This document shows positions 27,449 through 37,653 of a stretch of 64,000 nt of DNA, piece by piece; the first letter of the stretch is position 1, and every line of letters starts with the position of its first letter. Under the pieces are notes generated by a model. The model had not been told where the DNA came from, searched no databases, and saw only the letters and a program-made list of their open reading frames with translations. Both the position numbers and the translations under genes were made by a program. Source of the stretch: Planctomycetota bacterium (lineage in GTDB: Bacteria > Planctomycetota > Planctomycetia > Planctomycetales > Planctomycetaceae); the NCBI GenBank assembly GCA_023417655.1, contig JAEZFD010000043.1, forward strand, positions 148,817 through 212,816. Reading direction: 5' to 3'.

Positions 27449-28147
27449 GTGAAAATTCACAACCGAAGGTTAATTCGCATTATCGCAAGGATGGTGGCTT
27501 GCGTGGCCCGGGCACTGTATGCAACGTGCCGCAAGGAAGTGGTTGAAACCGTCCCTGGGATTTCTCCCTACTCTGCCAAGACCGTCGAGAAGTTCATTTA
27601 TTGCAACTGGCACGATGCCATTCTGAGTTCGCTTTTCTGTGGCCGGACTCTGAAAATGGCGGCCCTCACCAGTCGGCATGCCGACGGCGAATACGTCGCT
27701 GAGATCATGGAAGCGATCCGCATCCGTCCGATCCGGGGCTCCAATAATCATGGCGGCACCACCGCTGCAAAGCAGTTAATGTCGGCTGCATCCCAGCACC
27801 ATGTCACGATCACGACGGATGGCCCACGCGGCCCGCGACGCGTTGTAAAGCCGGGTGTCGTGTTCCTCGCAAGTCAGACCGGCCGTCGAATTATTCCGGT
27901 CGCTTGCTCTGCCACTCGCTCCTGGCGCCCGCGCGGACGGTGGACCGATCTGCTGGTCCCCAAACCGTTCTCGACAGCGTATGTACTGGGAGGCGAGCCG
28001 TTCGCTGTTCCACCAAACCTGTCGAAGGAGCAACTCGCTCCATATGTTACGGAGCTGCAGCGCCGCATGGATGAACTGCAGGCTCAAGCTGATGCACTTG
28101 TCGGCGGCGTTCAGGCTGCAGCCGTACAACAGTCGAAAGCGGCGTAA
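27449..28147 (+). CDS. DUF374 lysophospholipid acyltransferase-like protein
   Basis: I take the GTG at 27449 as start because GCGGAGA lies 8 bases upstream and the frame before it is not conserved-looking; this gives 232 residues. The body fits DUF374: CNWHDAILSSLFCGR (the NWHD corresponds to the HxxxxD-like acyltransferase box), LTSRHADGEYVAEI, RPIRGSNNHGGTTAAKQL and TTDGPRGPRRVVKPGVVFLA. Members are related to LpxL/PlsC acyltransferases and probably act on lipid A or phospholipids at the inner membrane. The extra C-terminal part is a Gln/Ala-rich helix. It is convergent with mazG. Confidence 0.8.
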   Translation: MKIHNRRLIRIIARMVACVARALYATCRKEVVETVPGISPYSAKTVEKFIYCNWHDAILSSLFCGRTLKMAALTSRHADGEYVAEIMEAIRIRPIRGSNNHGGTTAAKQLMSAASQHHVTITTDGPRGPRRVVKPGVVFLASQTGRRIIPVACSATRSWRPRGRWTDLLVPKPFSTAYVLGGEPFAVPPNLSKEQLAPYVTELQRRMDELQAQADALVGGVQAAAVQQSKAA

Positions 28148-28205
28148 CTTCGAGTCGAGGTAAGCACGCTGTCTGGGAATCGTCCCATCCAAATCCCCAG
28201 CCGAA

Positions 28206-29129
28206 TCAGGGCTGGGCGGAAGATTTTGCTGGCGCCGCTGCCTGCTTCTCCTGTTGTTTCCGCTGCTGATACAGCTCTTCCATTTCCAGCAACGTCGCCT
28301 GCGCAGGAGTTCGTCCCTGTGCGGCGAGGCCCTGCTCGATGAACTGAAAGCGGGCTGCGAACTTGGCATTCGAGCGCCGGAGCGCTTCTTCGGGATTCAC
28401 TCCCCAGCGGCGGCAAATGTTGGCGACGACAAACAGGATGTCGCCGAGTTCATCTTCCATTCGATCGAGGACTGCCGGGTCAGTGACGGGGGCATCTGGC
28501 ACGGGTTCGAGATCGACTGCGGCCGGAACCTGCGGATATTGACCAGTCGGGTAGAGTTCATTCAGGAACTCGGTCACCTCTTCTCGAAACTTGTCAAACA
28601 GCATTTCCCGCAATGGGAAATCATAGCCGACACTGGCGGCCTTTTTCGTGATTCTTGCTGCCCGGGCGAGTGCCGGCAGATCTTTGGGAATCCCGTCAAA
28701 GATTGATTCGCGGGAATTCTTCTCTTTGTTCTTGGCCTGTTCCCAGTGAGCGCGGACCTCGCTCGCCGTTTTCGCCACGGCGTCGCCGAACACGTGAGGA
28801 TGCCGGGAAATCATCTTTCGGGTGATCCCTTCGATCACATCGATGATGGTGAAACGTTCTTCGTCCGCGGCGATCTGTGAATCGAGCACAACCTGAAGAA
28901 GCACGTCGCCTAGCTCTTCCTGAATGGCGGCGTTGTCGTCGGAGTCAATGGCCTCGAGAAGTTCGTAGGTCTCCTCAAGCGTGTACGGCTTGATCGACTT
29001 CATGGTCTGTTCGCGGTCCCAGGGACAGCCCTGCGGGGACCGGAGTTGTGCGATGACGTTGCACAGCGTGACGAACTGCTCGGCGACCAACTCTGCGTGT
29101 GGAGGAACTCCCTGCGACGATCCCGGCAT
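28206..29129 (-). CDS. mazG: Nucleoside triphosphate pyrophosphohydrolase MazG
   Basis: The 307-residue protein is a two-domain MazG. The N-terminal half has CPWDREQTMKSIKPYTLEET, the EELGDVLLQVVLDSQI metal site (ExxED-type helix) and ISRHPHVFGD; the C-terminal half repeats the fold with the metal site MEDELGDILFVVANICRR. MazG hydrolyses (d)NTPs to the monophosphate, removing non-canonical nucleotides and lowering (p)ppGpp in stress. A Gln/Lys-rich tail follows. The nearby Nudix hydrolase and cytidine deaminase make this a nucleotide-pool neighbourhood, although they are on the other strand. Confidence 0.94.
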   Translation of the reverse strand: MPGSSQGVPPHAELVAEQFVTLCNVIAQLRSPQGCPWDREQTMKSIKPYTLEETYELLEAIDSDDNAAIQEELGDVLLQVVLDSQIAADEERFTIIDVIEGITRKMISRHPHVFGDAVAKTASEVRAHWEQAKNKEKNSRESIFDGIPKDLPALARAARITKKAASVGYDFPLREMLFDKFREEVTEFLNELYPTGQYPQVPAAVDLEPVPDAPVTDPAVLDRMEDELGDILFVVANICRRWGVNPEEALRRSNAKFAARFQFIEQGLAAQGRTPAQATLLEMEELYQQRKQQEKQAAAPAKSSAQP

Positions 29130-29412
29130 GTCAACCTACTCGATTCCGTGAAAAAAGATCCTGATGAGGCAGTTGCCGCGGGGCCAGTGATGTCCGCCGC
29201 AGAGGATGGTCACCGACACCGCCAGCGACTATTGTTTCTGCAGGCGATGCATCTGCAGATGGCCCATGTATCGGTGACACATCTGAAGGTGACAGCTTGA
29301 GTATCGCTTGCCGCGAGGTAATTTTCACGGCCACTGCACTTTCAGCAAGTGCAGTTCCCCCAGACGAGTCATCTGCAGGCGTCAGTTCACGAGATTGCAC
29401 AGGGACCAGCAA

Positions 29413-29826
29413 GTGAATCCGAGTGAGAATCAGGCGACTCGAATCGGCGTCGCGATCGTTTTCTCTGGTGATCAGCTACTGGTCGGAGTGAGGGAGGCCC
29501 ATCAGGTTCTTGCTGGTGCTCACGAGTTTCCCGGCGGCAAGTGCCTTCCAGACGAAACGCCTGAACAATGTGCGATTCGCGAGTGTCAGGAAGAGACAGG
29601 TCTGGCCGTTCAGGTCGTAGAACTGCTGGACCGTAGGGTCCATGACTATCCCCACGGCCGCGTGGAGGTTTCGTTCTTCGAATGCATCACTGAATCTAAT
29701 GTGTCAGATCCCTTGCTGGGAAACTTCCGCTGGATCAGGCGAAACGAGCTGGAATCGTGTCGTTTCCCTGAGGCCAATCGTCACGTCGTCGACCTGATTC
29801 TCAGCAGAAGTCCTTCTCGCAGTTGA
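29413..29826 (+). CDS. Nudix hydrolase (MutT-like, 8-oxo-dGTP diphosphatase type)
   Basis: The GTG at 29413 gives 137 residues, the size of MutT; the longer frame upstream has no homologous look. The Nudix box is complete: GGKCLPDETPEQCAIRECQE followed by ETGL, with the REcqEE metal ligands. The N-terminal ATRIGVAIVFSGDQLLVGVR and the downstream VEVSFFECI also fit MutT-type enzymes. It would hydrolyse oxidised or surplus nucleoside diphosphate derivatives. Directly upstream of cdd on the same strand (72-base gap), so an operon is likely. Confidence 0.88.
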   Translation: MNPSENQATRIGVAIVFSGDQLLVGVREAHQVLAGAHEFPGGKCLPDETPEQCAIRECQEETGLAVQVVELLDRRVHDYPHGRVEVSFFECITESNVSDPLLGNFRWIRRNELESCRFPEANRHVVDLILSRSPSRS

Positions 29827-29898
29827 GTCCGTTCTTCTGAGACGGCGAGAGAGTCCTCTGGTAGTAAGAACGGATTGAGACAACGGAAGAACTCTTCG

Positions 29899-30318
29899 AT
29901 GTCACACTTTCAGGATTCTCAGAACGTTTCTCCCATTGACTGGGACACTCTGCGCGCAGCCGCAGCGGCAGCCAGCCAACAAAGCTACAGCCCGTACAGC
30001 CACTTCCCGGTCGGGGCGGCTCTGCTTACGATTGAGGGAAGTGTGTTCACCGGCACGAATGTCGAGAATGCCTCATTCGGGCTGACAATTTGTGCTGAGC
30101 GTTCCGCCACCTGTAGCGCTGTTACCGCAGGAGCAAAACAGTTGCTGGCCGTCGCGATCTACACGCCCACGGCGAACTGCACGCCCCCCTGCGGTGCCTG
30201 CCGACAGTTCCTGCTTGAATTCGCATCCCCTGCCTTGCAGGTGCGCAGTTTCTGCGACACTGATCACGTACTTGAGATCAGCGTTGACGAACTGCTGCCC
30301 TTCGCGTTCCGTCTGTAA
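29899..30318 (+). CDS. cdd: Cytidine deaminase
   Basis: 139 residues from ATG 29899 (CGGAAGAA upstream). Small tetrameric-type cytidine deaminase: YSPYSHFPVGAALLT, the TGTNVENASFGLTICAERSA signature with zinc-ligand Cys65 and catalytic Glu67, and PPCGACRQFLLEF giving Cys98 and Cys101. It converts cytidine and deoxycytidine to uridine in pyrimidine salvage. Slightly longer N-terminus than B. subtilis Cdd. Follows the Nudix gene. Confidence 0.95.
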   Translation: MSHFQDSQNVSPIDWDTLRAAAAAASQQSYSPYSHFPVGAALLTIEGSVFTGTNVENASFGLTICAERSATCSAVTAGAKQLLAVAIYTPTANCTPPCGACRQFLLEFASPALQVRSFCDTDHVLEISVDELLPFAFRL

Positions 30319-30373
30319 CGTCCTCCTTCGAGAGAGCAGACAGACGCTCAGGGCAAACAACTTCCGCTGCCAG

Positions 30374-31249
30374 CTATTTCTGGTCGGGCTTCAGATACTT
30401 GTTGAAGAAGCCAATGACGACGGGGCGAAGGTCACGCTGTTTCGGTTGCAGGTGGAACGTGTGAGGAGCGTCGGGAATGATGATCAATTCATGAACGACC
30501 CCGGCCTCGGTCAGAGCTCGGGCGAAGAGCTGTGAGTCTTCCACCGGGACAGTCGTATCGGCGGTCCCATGCAGAATCAGGACCGGAGGATCTTTCGGGT
30601 CAAGATGCGAAAGCGGCGTCACCTGTTTTGCGAACACGTCGAACTGCGGGTTTTTCGGATCGACGAGACGTGTAATACGCTTTGGATCGGCCGCCATGGG
30701 GCCGTATAGATCGACGACAGCCTGCACTTGGCAGGAATGTTCTCCATACGGTCCAGCGGGATCGAGACCTGACTCCGGGCCAGTGACGCCGACCATTGCC
30801 GCGAGATGGCCACCAGCGGAGCCCCCAATCACTCCAATATGGTCAGGATCAATCTGGTATTCCTCGGCATTGGCCCGCAGCCAGCGCACAGCGGTCTTGC
30901 AGTCATACAGGTTCTGCGGCCAGATTTTCGGCCCATTCGCAGGCTGCAGCAGATAGTCAATGCTCAGGCAGACATAACCTTCTTTCGCCATGGTCGTGCC
31001 GATGTTGATCTCACGGGCGGCATCCCGCTTGCCGCCGCTCCAGCCTCCGCCGTGAATCATGACGATGGCCGGTCGCTTTTCCCCGGGCTTCGCGCTGGGG
31101 GGAAGATAGAGATCCGCTTTCTCGTTGCGATCGTCACCGAGGTACGAAATCCCCTTCTGAATCTGCACTTCGTCCGCCGCAATGCAAACACCCGGCATGA
31201 CGAGTAGCAGTGCCGAAAGCACTGCGAACGAAAATCTCAGAGTCAGCAT
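30374..31249 (-). CDS. Secreted alpha/beta hydrolase (acetyl-esterase/lipase type)
   Basis: From ATG 31249 (AAAGAGA upstream) the protein has 291 residues with a signal peptide (LTLRFSFAVLSALLLVMPGVCIAA). The oxyanion motif HGGGW in IVMIHGGGWSGGKRD and the nucleophile elbow GGSAGGH are those of the acetyl-esterase/BD-FAE carbohydrate-esterase group, and GTADTTVPVEDSQLFA carries the catalytic Asp, with His in PDAPHTF. Likely an exported deacetylase or feruloyl-type esterase acting on polysaccharides, as is usual in planctomycetes. It is convergent with cdd. Confidence 0.87.
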   Translation of the reverse strand: MLTLRFSFAVLSALLLVMPGVCIAADEVQIQKGISYLGDDRNEKADLYLPPSAKPGEKRPAIVMIHGGGWSGGKRDAAREINIGTTMAKEGYVCLSIDYLLQPANGPKIWPQNLYDCKTAVRWLRANAEEYQIDPDHIGVIGGSAGGHLAAMVGVTGPESGLDPAGPYGEHSCQVQAVVDLYGPMAADPKRITRLVDPKNPQFDVFAKQVTPLSHLDPKDPPVLILHGTADTTVPVEDSQLFARALTEAGVVHELIIIPDAPHTFHLQPKQRDLRPVVIGFFNKYLKPDQK

Positions 31250-32134
31250 GCCATCTCTTTCTTCAGTTATGGTTCCCAAATGGGAAGACCCGTAGCGAGA
31301 CTGATTCAGGTGGAAATTTCTGCGTCCGGTCCCATTCACTTCGCCTGGGCCTTGTTGATGCTGCGGAGCCAAGCTTTCAGCGAGCGGAAACTATTGTCGA
31401 GATCCTTCGCATGAGATCAAGTAGAGCGGAGTAAGCATGAGGCCGGTGAGAAGCAGATCCTGCGTCTTTGTGGACTGAGTGTTTGGGAAATAGCGATGTG
31501 AAACATCTGCGAGCGGCGGCCGGGCACGGACGGTGTTCTGTCTTATCGGTCAGTGAGAGATCGTTCTGGTCGGTGAACGATCAGTTTAGGAGCCGAGAAA
31601 GCCGTTCGATTGCATTGTATTGCGCCGATAGAGCTGAAAATGACCGAAAGCCGGTTACCTCTTAAAGTACGAATTCAAATGAGCTTATGGGTGTTTGCTT
31701 GGCGCTCTTGTGTTTCAGTCGAAGCTCATGTGTCCCATTATCCGGCATCAACATTGCTTGACGTGTGGTCCGATCTCAATATGCGCTCACAGAATTAAGC
31801 ATCACATCAAGTCGAGTCGCTTCAACCTCGTCATCAGAAACATCCACGGTTCCGGTTGGTTCACTTCTTGCATTCACTGCTCACTGACAGACCCGGCTAT
31901 GAGACTGCGATGTCTCCGTGCCATTAGCAATATCGAACGTTGATTTACGGAACAGTCCTCCCTGCTTGGCGAGAGAGGAATGAGTTTTCGTACGCGGGTG
32001 AACCTTGTCGCCCTTTTCGATGACGCCGCCCGCAGACCCGTCTTTTTCTATCTTCAGTCTCCATATGATCCTGCTGTCTCGCAAGGGGCAGGTTCTTCCA
32101 TTCTTTACTTCGGTCCGGTTCGAGCGAAAGGACA
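31250..32134. other. Long intergenic region of about 885 bases
   Basis: No gene I can support on either strand, and no clear repeat or RNA. It is less GC-rich near 31600-31950 than its neighbours. It carries the upstream regions of the esterase (-) and the DUF1559 gene (+). Confidence 0.4.
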
Positions 32135-33295
32135 ATGATGTTCTGGAACCTTAATAGATCACTTTTGGGCTCCTCTTTCCCGGTGAGGAGCCGGCGGAAC
32201 TCTGCGGAGAGAAGATTTCATCGCTCGCAAGAGGGATTCACTCTGATTGAACTACTGGTCGTGATTGCAATTATTGCCGTTCTGATTGCATTGCTGTTGC
32301 CTGCAGTTCAGCAAGCTCGTGAAGCTGCCCGCCGTTCACAATGTAAGAATAACTTGAAGCAATTAGGACTAGCTCTGCATAACTATCACGACACATTTAA
32401 GCTTTTCCCATATCGCCAAGGCGGGACAGCGAATCTTGGGAATCGTGACGGGCATGACATGGGGAATGACAACCGCGGAAGCGGCATGATCGGAATGTTG
32501 CCCTATCTGGACCAGGGTCCATTATTCAACTCTATCAACTCCGAAGAGACGATTGGCGGTGTTCCGTGGCCCGCTGGAGGGCCTCGCCCGTGGAATACAA
32601 CCTATCCTCACTTCAAGGCACGTGTGCCGGGTCTGATTTGCCCGTCAGCGGGGAAATCAATGAATACGACCACTCTCGGCCCGAACAACTACGTTTTCTG
32701 CGGCGGAGACACCACTCAGATTGGCGGACGTGAGAATCAAGGCAGAGGTCGTCGCCCACGAGGCGTCTTCGGTTGGCAATCGAGTACTACGATTGCAGAC
32801 ATCGCAGATGGAACGAGTAATACGATCCTGATGAGTGAACGTCGATTCGCAGCCGTAGCGAACGATCTCGGGAATTTTGTTGTCGGACAAGGTTATGCAA
32901 CCCCCGCTGCCTGCAAGGCGACTGCCAGCGGTGGAAAGTATACCGTTGCGGCGGCCCAACTTAACAATGCGACCGGCACTCGCTGGGCGGATGGAGGAAC
33001 TTCCTTCGCTGCGATGAATACGGTTCTTCCCCCGAATAATCCCAGCTGTAATTCAGATCCGGCAGGAACTGATACAACGGATCATCGTGATGGTTATCAC
33101 ACAGCAACGAGCGCGCACACTGGCGGCGTTCATGCTTTAATGGGTGACGGATCAGTACGCTTCGTGAATGACAATATTCACGCCGGGAATCCCGAAACGG
33201 ATCCCACCATCGCGACGCTGCCAGGTGACAGCCCGTTCGGGATATGGGGAGCACTCGGGACAAAAGCAGGAGGAGAAACGGTCGGCGATTTTTAA
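32135..33295 (+). CDS. DUF1559 pseudopilin-like protein
   Basis: 386 residues with GAAAGGA just upstream of the ATG. A 34-residue basic leader (with RRNSAERR) ends in EG before [20 protein letters not shown], then [33 protein letters not shown], all canonical for the DUF1559/prepilin-like family. Later motifs include [14 protein letters not shown] and, near the C-terminus, [19 protein letters not shown] (H-X9-DG). Most likely an exported surface or fibre subunit; function in planctomycetes is not settled. Stand-alone gene ending before a strong terminator. Confidence 0.93.
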   Translation: MMFWNLNRSLLGSSFPVRSRRNSAERRFHRSQEGFTLIELLVVIAIIAVLIALLLPAVQQAREAARRSQCKNNLKQLGLALHNYHDTFKLFPYRQGGTANLGNRDGHDMGNDNRGSGMIGMLPYLDQGPLFNSINSEETIGGVPWPAGGPRPWNTTYPHFKARVPGLICPSAGKSMNTTTLGPNNYVFCGGDTTQIGGRENQGRGRRPRGVFGWQSSTTIADIADGTSNTILMSERRFAAVANDLGNFVVGQGYATPAACKATASGGKYTVAAAQLNNATGTRWADGGTSFAAMNTVLPPNNPSCNSDPAGTDTTDHRDGYHTATSAHTGGVHALMGDGSVRFVNDNIHAGNPETDPTIATLPGDSPFGIWGALGTKAGGETVGDF

Positions 33296-33407
33296 GCAAA
33301 GCAATAGGCACGCGCTCCGGACATCGCGCCATTCGACAGCAGACTTAATGTTCGCATTGAGTTAGTGGCGTAGCATCCCCTTTGAAGTTGACCCAGTTAA
33401 TACGAAG

Positions 33408-33451
33408 GCAGCGACACTGCCGTACTCATGGCAGTGTCGCTGCACCGTTTT
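33408..33451 (+). terminator. Intrinsic terminator after DUF1559
   Basis: A 14-bp perfect stem (GCAGCGACACTGCC with its complement at 33430-33443, 8-base loop) followed by ACCGTTTTT. Also between convergent genes, so it may serve the phospholipase C gene. Confidence 0.88.
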
Positions 33452-33484
33452 TAAGATCAGGTCTTGGACTGCAGAAAGCGCTGG

Positions 33485-36001
33485 CTACGCCATCGCCGGG
33501 TCACTTGTTCCCCAGGCACCGGTTTCGAAGCGCCCGGCGTAGCGTGATTCGCTGGCATTGGTTCCCTGTGTGATGACGCTGAAGTCATACCACTGGGAGC
33601 TGCGTGTCAGGTCAACCTGCAACGTCGCAGTTTTGCCTGCCGCAATCGTCTGTTGCTGGAGCGGATTCCCGTAGGCGTGGTCCTTCAACACAACCTTCAC
33701 TTCGGCGTGAGAGTCCGGATTCTGAATGTTCACGTGGAGTTGAGTCCCGTCAGCTGCTTCGTTCTTTCCGGGAGCAGTCGGGCTGCGAAGTTGGATCGCA
33801 GGGGGGAGCGATTGAGATCCACCTGAGAATTCGCGGAAGAAACCGTTCGGGCCATGGACTCGCAGTCGATACACGCCGTCTTTGAAGTCTGCCAGTGGCC
33901 AGCACTCTTCCAGTGACTGGCCTGCGGCGACCGCATAATGGCGTACCTGCAAGCCGTCGGCTGTCTCTGCGTAGATAATAAACGGAGCCCCTGATGAAGC
34001 CGCACCGAATCGCTTGTTTCCCGTCGCCATCGTGACGACGAATGCTTTGTTCTGAGGATCCAGAGTGCCGCTCACCTCCAGTTCATAAGGCAGCGGACAG
34101 GCGGGCCGGGTGCCGGGTTCCTGCTGAGGCAGCGCCGATTTTCCGGGATTCGTTCTGATCTGTTTGATTTCGTCTGGGGTCAGTGCGTGATACCCGGTCG
34201 GCAGCTCCTTGAAGCGGGCATTATAAATCTGCTGAATGAACGGATCGCGTTCCACGAACTTCTCGAGGCCCGGCGAGTTGTCTGTCGCCTTGCGGAAGGC
34301 AGAGGTGAGGTCTCCACAGATTGTTCGTCGCCAAGGAGAGATATTCGTCTCGAGAATCTCTTTGCCTGATTTGTGCGCGGCAAACTTCTCGACGAACTGA
34401 ATCACAGACGTGTGATCGAACACTTGAGAGCAAACGGCCCCGCCCCGACTCCAAGGGGATGCGATGATCATCGGGACGCGGTAACCGAGTCCGAGTGAGT
34501 TGTCGCGCAGGGCCGCATTCGGCTTGTATTTCCGGTCGACGCCCTCTTCATAGAAATCGAGTTCCGTCGGCAGTCCGGCACTGGATCGGCCTGTTTCCGG
34601 GCGGTCTGGGTGCGGGGCCTGGAATGGCGGTACGTGATCGAAGTAGCCGTCATTTTCATCGTAGGTGAGAATGAAGACGGTCTTCTTCCAGACTTCCGGA
34701 TTGCTCGTCAGGATGTTCAGCACTTCGGAGAGATACCACTGGCCGAACCATGCATAGCCCGGGTGATCGGAGAAGCGACCTGACGGCACCAGCCACGAAA
34801 CCGTCGGCAGCTTGCCCTGCTGGACGTCCTGGCGGAACTGATGGAGCACGTCGCTGCGCGGGACTTTCAGCTCGCGTTTTTCGCCGTTGTCTTCGTAGAC
34901 CAGATCTTCCAGTTCACGGAACTGCGGGTCACTGTCGTTGGTGACGAACGCCCGAACATGCAGACTTTTTTCGCGGGGGGAGAGTGCTTCGAACTTCTCC
35001 TGAGTATACTCATCCAGTTCCTTCTGGGTACGGGCGAGTGTGTTCTTCAAAGTCTGCAGGCGCTGCGTGGCCTTCTCTTTCTCATCGCCGCTCAGGTTTG
35101 GGAGACTCTTCTCCAGCGTGGTAATTTCACCGGGGATCGTTTGTGCACTCTGCGCGAGAAACTTGCGATGCCGGGTGAACAGACGCACGTTGTACTGGGT
35201 GAACCACTCCAGCGGACTGCAGCCGAAGTTCCCCAGCCATGAGGCCGCTTCCGCTCCCAGACCCGTCGGGACGGTCAGTTCGTTCTGATAGATCTTCCAT
35301 GAGACGCCAGCATCTTCGAGCCGTTCCGGGAAGGTCGTCCATTCCCGCCAGTTCTGATAGCTGCAGTCCTCATTGCGGACGACGGCCTGCGAGTCAGGTG
35401 TCTGTGCAGTGCGGCAGGTGCCGGTCCAGAGATGCAGACGGTTCGGAGTCGTTCCGGTCAGAGTCGAACAGAAGTTCTGGTCGCAGATCGTAAACGCGTC
35501 CGCAAGGGCATAATAGAACGGAATATCTTCGCGTGTGTGATGCCCCATCGTGAGTGGCATCTTCTCATAGCTCTTGTTTCGTGACTTCTTCACTTCGAGC
35601 CAGCGGTCATGCAACCCCTTGTTTGCAGCATCGGTCTGGTCGGCCCAACCGTGTGGCAGATCGCCCATCCACGTGGTCTTTGATTCCTTGATATCGAGGC
35701 GGAAGGGAGCGAATTTCTCTCCCGACGGAGCAGTTTGAACCCAGACCGGGTCTCCGTTCTTCTGAGTGATTGCTCGCGGATCCCGAAAGCCCCGGACACC
35801 GCGAAGGGACCCGAACGAGTGATCGAACGAGCGGTTTTCCTGCATCAGGATGACGACGTGTTCCGCATCCTGAAAACTGGTTCCCGGCGTTGGCTCAATG
35901 GCGGCCGCTCTCTGAATTGCAGAAAGAAATCCCCCGTTCACGCCTGCTGTGGCACCGGCGACAAAGGCAAGGTCCTGAAGAAACTGGCGACGTGACTGCA
36001 T
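33485..36001 (-). CDS. Phosphocholine-specific phospholipase C, Tat-exported
   Basis: The 838-residue protein begins with a twin-arginine signal, SRRQFLQDLAFVAGATAG, so it is folded before export. The phosphoesterase domain has the typical VVILMQENRSFDHSFGSLRG near residue 50 and TYDENDGYFDHVPPFQAP around residue 445, where the metal site lies. At the end there are two DUF756 domains (about 670-750 and 755-825), as in Pseudomonas and Burkholderia PLCs. The family cleaves phosphatidylcholine or sphingomyelin, or serves phosphate supply; planctomycete substrates are unknown. Stand-alone. High-confidence family call, moderate confidence about lipid specificity. Confidence 0.92.
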   Translation of the reverse strand: MQSRRQFLQDLAFVAGATAGVNGGFLSAIQRAAAIEPTPGTSFQDAEHVVILMQENRSFDHSFGSLRGVRGFRDPRAITQKNGDPVWVQTAPSGEKFAPFRLDIKESKTTWMGDLPHGWADQTDAANKGLHDRWLEVKKSRNKSYEKMPLTMGHHTREDIPFYYALADAFTICDQNFCSTLTGTTPNRLHLWTGTCRTAQTPDSQAVVRNEDCSYQNWREWTTFPERLEDAGVSWKIYQNELTVPTGLGAEAASWLGNFGCSPLEWFTQYNVRLFTRHRKFLAQSAQTIPGEITTLEKSLPNLSGDEKEKATQRLQTLKNTLARTQKELDEYTQEKFEALSPREKSLHVRAFVTNDSDPQFRELEDLVYEDNGEKRELKVPRSDVLHQFRQDVQQGKLPTVSWLVPSGRFSDHPGYAWFGQWYLSEVLNILTSNPEVWKKTVFILTYDENDGYFDHVPPFQAPHPDRPETGRSSAGLPTELDFYEEGVDRKYKPNAALRDNSLGLGYRVPMIIASPWSRGGAVCSQVFDHTSVIQFVEKFAAHKSGKEILETNISPWRRTICGDLTSAFRKATDNSPGLEKFVERDPFIQQIYNARFKELPTGYHALTPDEIKQIRTNPGKSALPQQEPGTRPACPLPYELEVSGTLDPQNKAFVVTMATGNKRFGAASSGAPFIIYAETADGLQVRHYAVAAGQSLEECWPLADFKDGVYRLRVHGPNGFFREFSGGSQSLPPAIQLRSPTAPGKNEAADGTQLHVNIQNPDSHAEVKVVLKDHAYGNPLQQQTIAAGKTATLQVDLTRSSQWYDFSVITQGTNASESRYAGRFETGAWGTSDPAMA

Positions 36002-36325
36002 GACGTTCTTTCTGTCATCCGGAGGCGGGATTCCACTGGCCAGTCAGAATCTCACTCGTCGAACTCTGGCTGGTGGGGATCGGAGGGAAGCTGGCAATGC
36101 GGTGGTCCGCTATTGTGCTGAATCCACCTGGCTTTGCAATCTCAGAGAAGTGCCCATTGATGGGTTCCGGCAACCTGAAGTCAGAATTCGAGAACCAGCG
36201 GCAACTTCACACGAATAGCGGTGCGGGAGGAGGAATTGAAAACCACTGCGCAGGAAAAAGCCCGGGGCAGACTGAATCGTCCGTCCCGGGCTCAATTGAC
36301 TCTTTCAGATGGCGGTAGCCGCGGC
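36002..36325. other. Intergenic between PLC and dapF
   Basis: About 324 bases holding the dapF terminator; no supported gene. Confidence 0.4.
36252..36292 (-). terminator. Terminator of dapF
   Basis: AGCCCGGG at 36259-36266 pairs with 36285-36292; on the minus strand the stem is followed by CTTTTTCC. It lies 34 bases past the dapF stop. Confidence 0.8.
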
Positions 36326-37159
36326 CTAACCGTTCCACTCGCCGGAGAAGACTTCGGTCGCTGGGCCGGTCATGTAGACTTCACCTGACTCTGCCCATTC
36401 AAGAATCAGATCGCCGCCGGGGAGATGGCAGAGAATCTTGCGGTCGGTGAGGCCATTCAGCACGCCGGCGACGGCGCAGGCACAGGCACCGGTGCCGCAG
36501 GCGAGTGTTTCTCCGCTTCCCCGTTCCCAGACCCGCATCTCGATTTCGGTGGGTGAAATGACTTTCACGAATTCTGCATTTACTCGTCGTGGGAATGCAG
36601 AATGGACTTCAATCTTCGGTCCAATGCCGAGAACCCATTCATCAGTGATTTCGTCGACGAAAGTCACGCAGTGCGGGTTTCCCATCGAAACGGCAGTCAC
36701 TTTCAAGGTGCGGCCGTCGACTTCGAGTGGCACATTGACTGGAGGCGACCCGATCAGGGTTGTTGGAATCTGGGCGGCATTCAGAATCGGTTCGCCCATG
36801 TTCACTCGAACCTGCTGCACCTTGCCGTTCTCTGGAAAGACCTGCAGAGTGAGGACGCCGCGACCAGTTTCGATCGACAGGACGTCTTTCTTGGCGATGC
36901 CGTGATCATAGACGTATTTCGCGACGCAACGGACCCCGTTGCCACACATCTCGGATTCACTGCCGTCGGCATTAAACATCCGCATGCGGGCGTCGCCCCG
37001 TTCGGATGGGCAAATCAGAATCAGGCCATCGCCGCCGATTCCAGTGTGGCGATCGCTGACACGGCGGGCCAGTTCGGCAATATCTCCGTCCAGCCGCTCG
37101 GTGAAAGCATTGACGTACACGTAGTCGTTTCCGGCGCCGTGCATCTTGGTAAACCGCAT
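36326..37159 (-). CDS. dapF: Diaminopimelate epimerase
   Basis: 277 residues from the ATG at 37159, the family's normal length; the longer frame upstream is not needed. [31 protein letters not shown], the first catalytic cysteine Cys72 in [19 protein letters not shown], and the second, Cys221, in [11 protein letters not shown] are all in place. It interconverts LL- and meso-diaminopimelate for lysine and peptidoglycan. This agrees with newer work showing planctomycetes do make peptidoglycan. A terminator follows. Confidence 0.96.
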   Translation of the reverse strand: MRFTKMHGAGNDYVYVNAFTERLDGDIAELARRVSDRHTGIGGDGLILICPSERGDARMRMFNADGSESEMCGNGVRCVAKYVYDHGIAKKDVLSIETGRGVLTLQVFPENGKVQQVRVNMGEPILNAAQIPTTLIGSPPVNVPLEVDGRTLKVTAVSMGNPHCVTFVDEITDEWVLGIGPKIEVHSAFPRRVNAEFVKVISPTEIEMRVWERGSGETLACGTGACACAVAGVLNGLTDRKILCHLPGGDLILEWAESGEVYMTGPATEVFSGEWNG

Positions 37160-37653
37160 TTTCGACTCGCTTTTGAAGGCACGACGCTGATCGTGACCGG
37201 AAAAGACCGGGAGTTCCCGGGCTGTTGATATTCTGAGCCCCCCGCAGAGGGACCCGTATTGTTGCAGATCCATCGCCGGGGACAAGACAGACAAAAACGG
37301 CGGTCAAGGGGCTCAAAATGTGGAAATCACGGAAACTTGACCGGTTTTCGACAACACTTCTATACTCCCCTCTGCGTGACCGGCCGTCGTTTCTCCTGAT
37401 GACACAAGAGGAATGGCACCGGTCACACTGTCGCGAGTGAGACGGGCTCGGCGTTTAACACCGCTGCGCACGCGTTCCACTTGAAGGGAACCTCAGGCGT
37501 CAGCCAGGTGGGCTTCACTCACGGATGTCGTGAGCCGCACGGTTATCCTCACTCCTTTTCGCGACGTTTCGGATTCGGTGTCGGCTGACCCGGGTCGCTA
37601 TGTTCGCGGACTTGAAAATCCAGGCCCGAAAAGGCCGCAGGCTGTGACTGGTC
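37160..37653. other. Intergenic region of about 490 bases
   Basis: Divergent region between dapF and the TPR-like gene. No gene recognised; no clear known RNA family. Confidence 0.4.
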
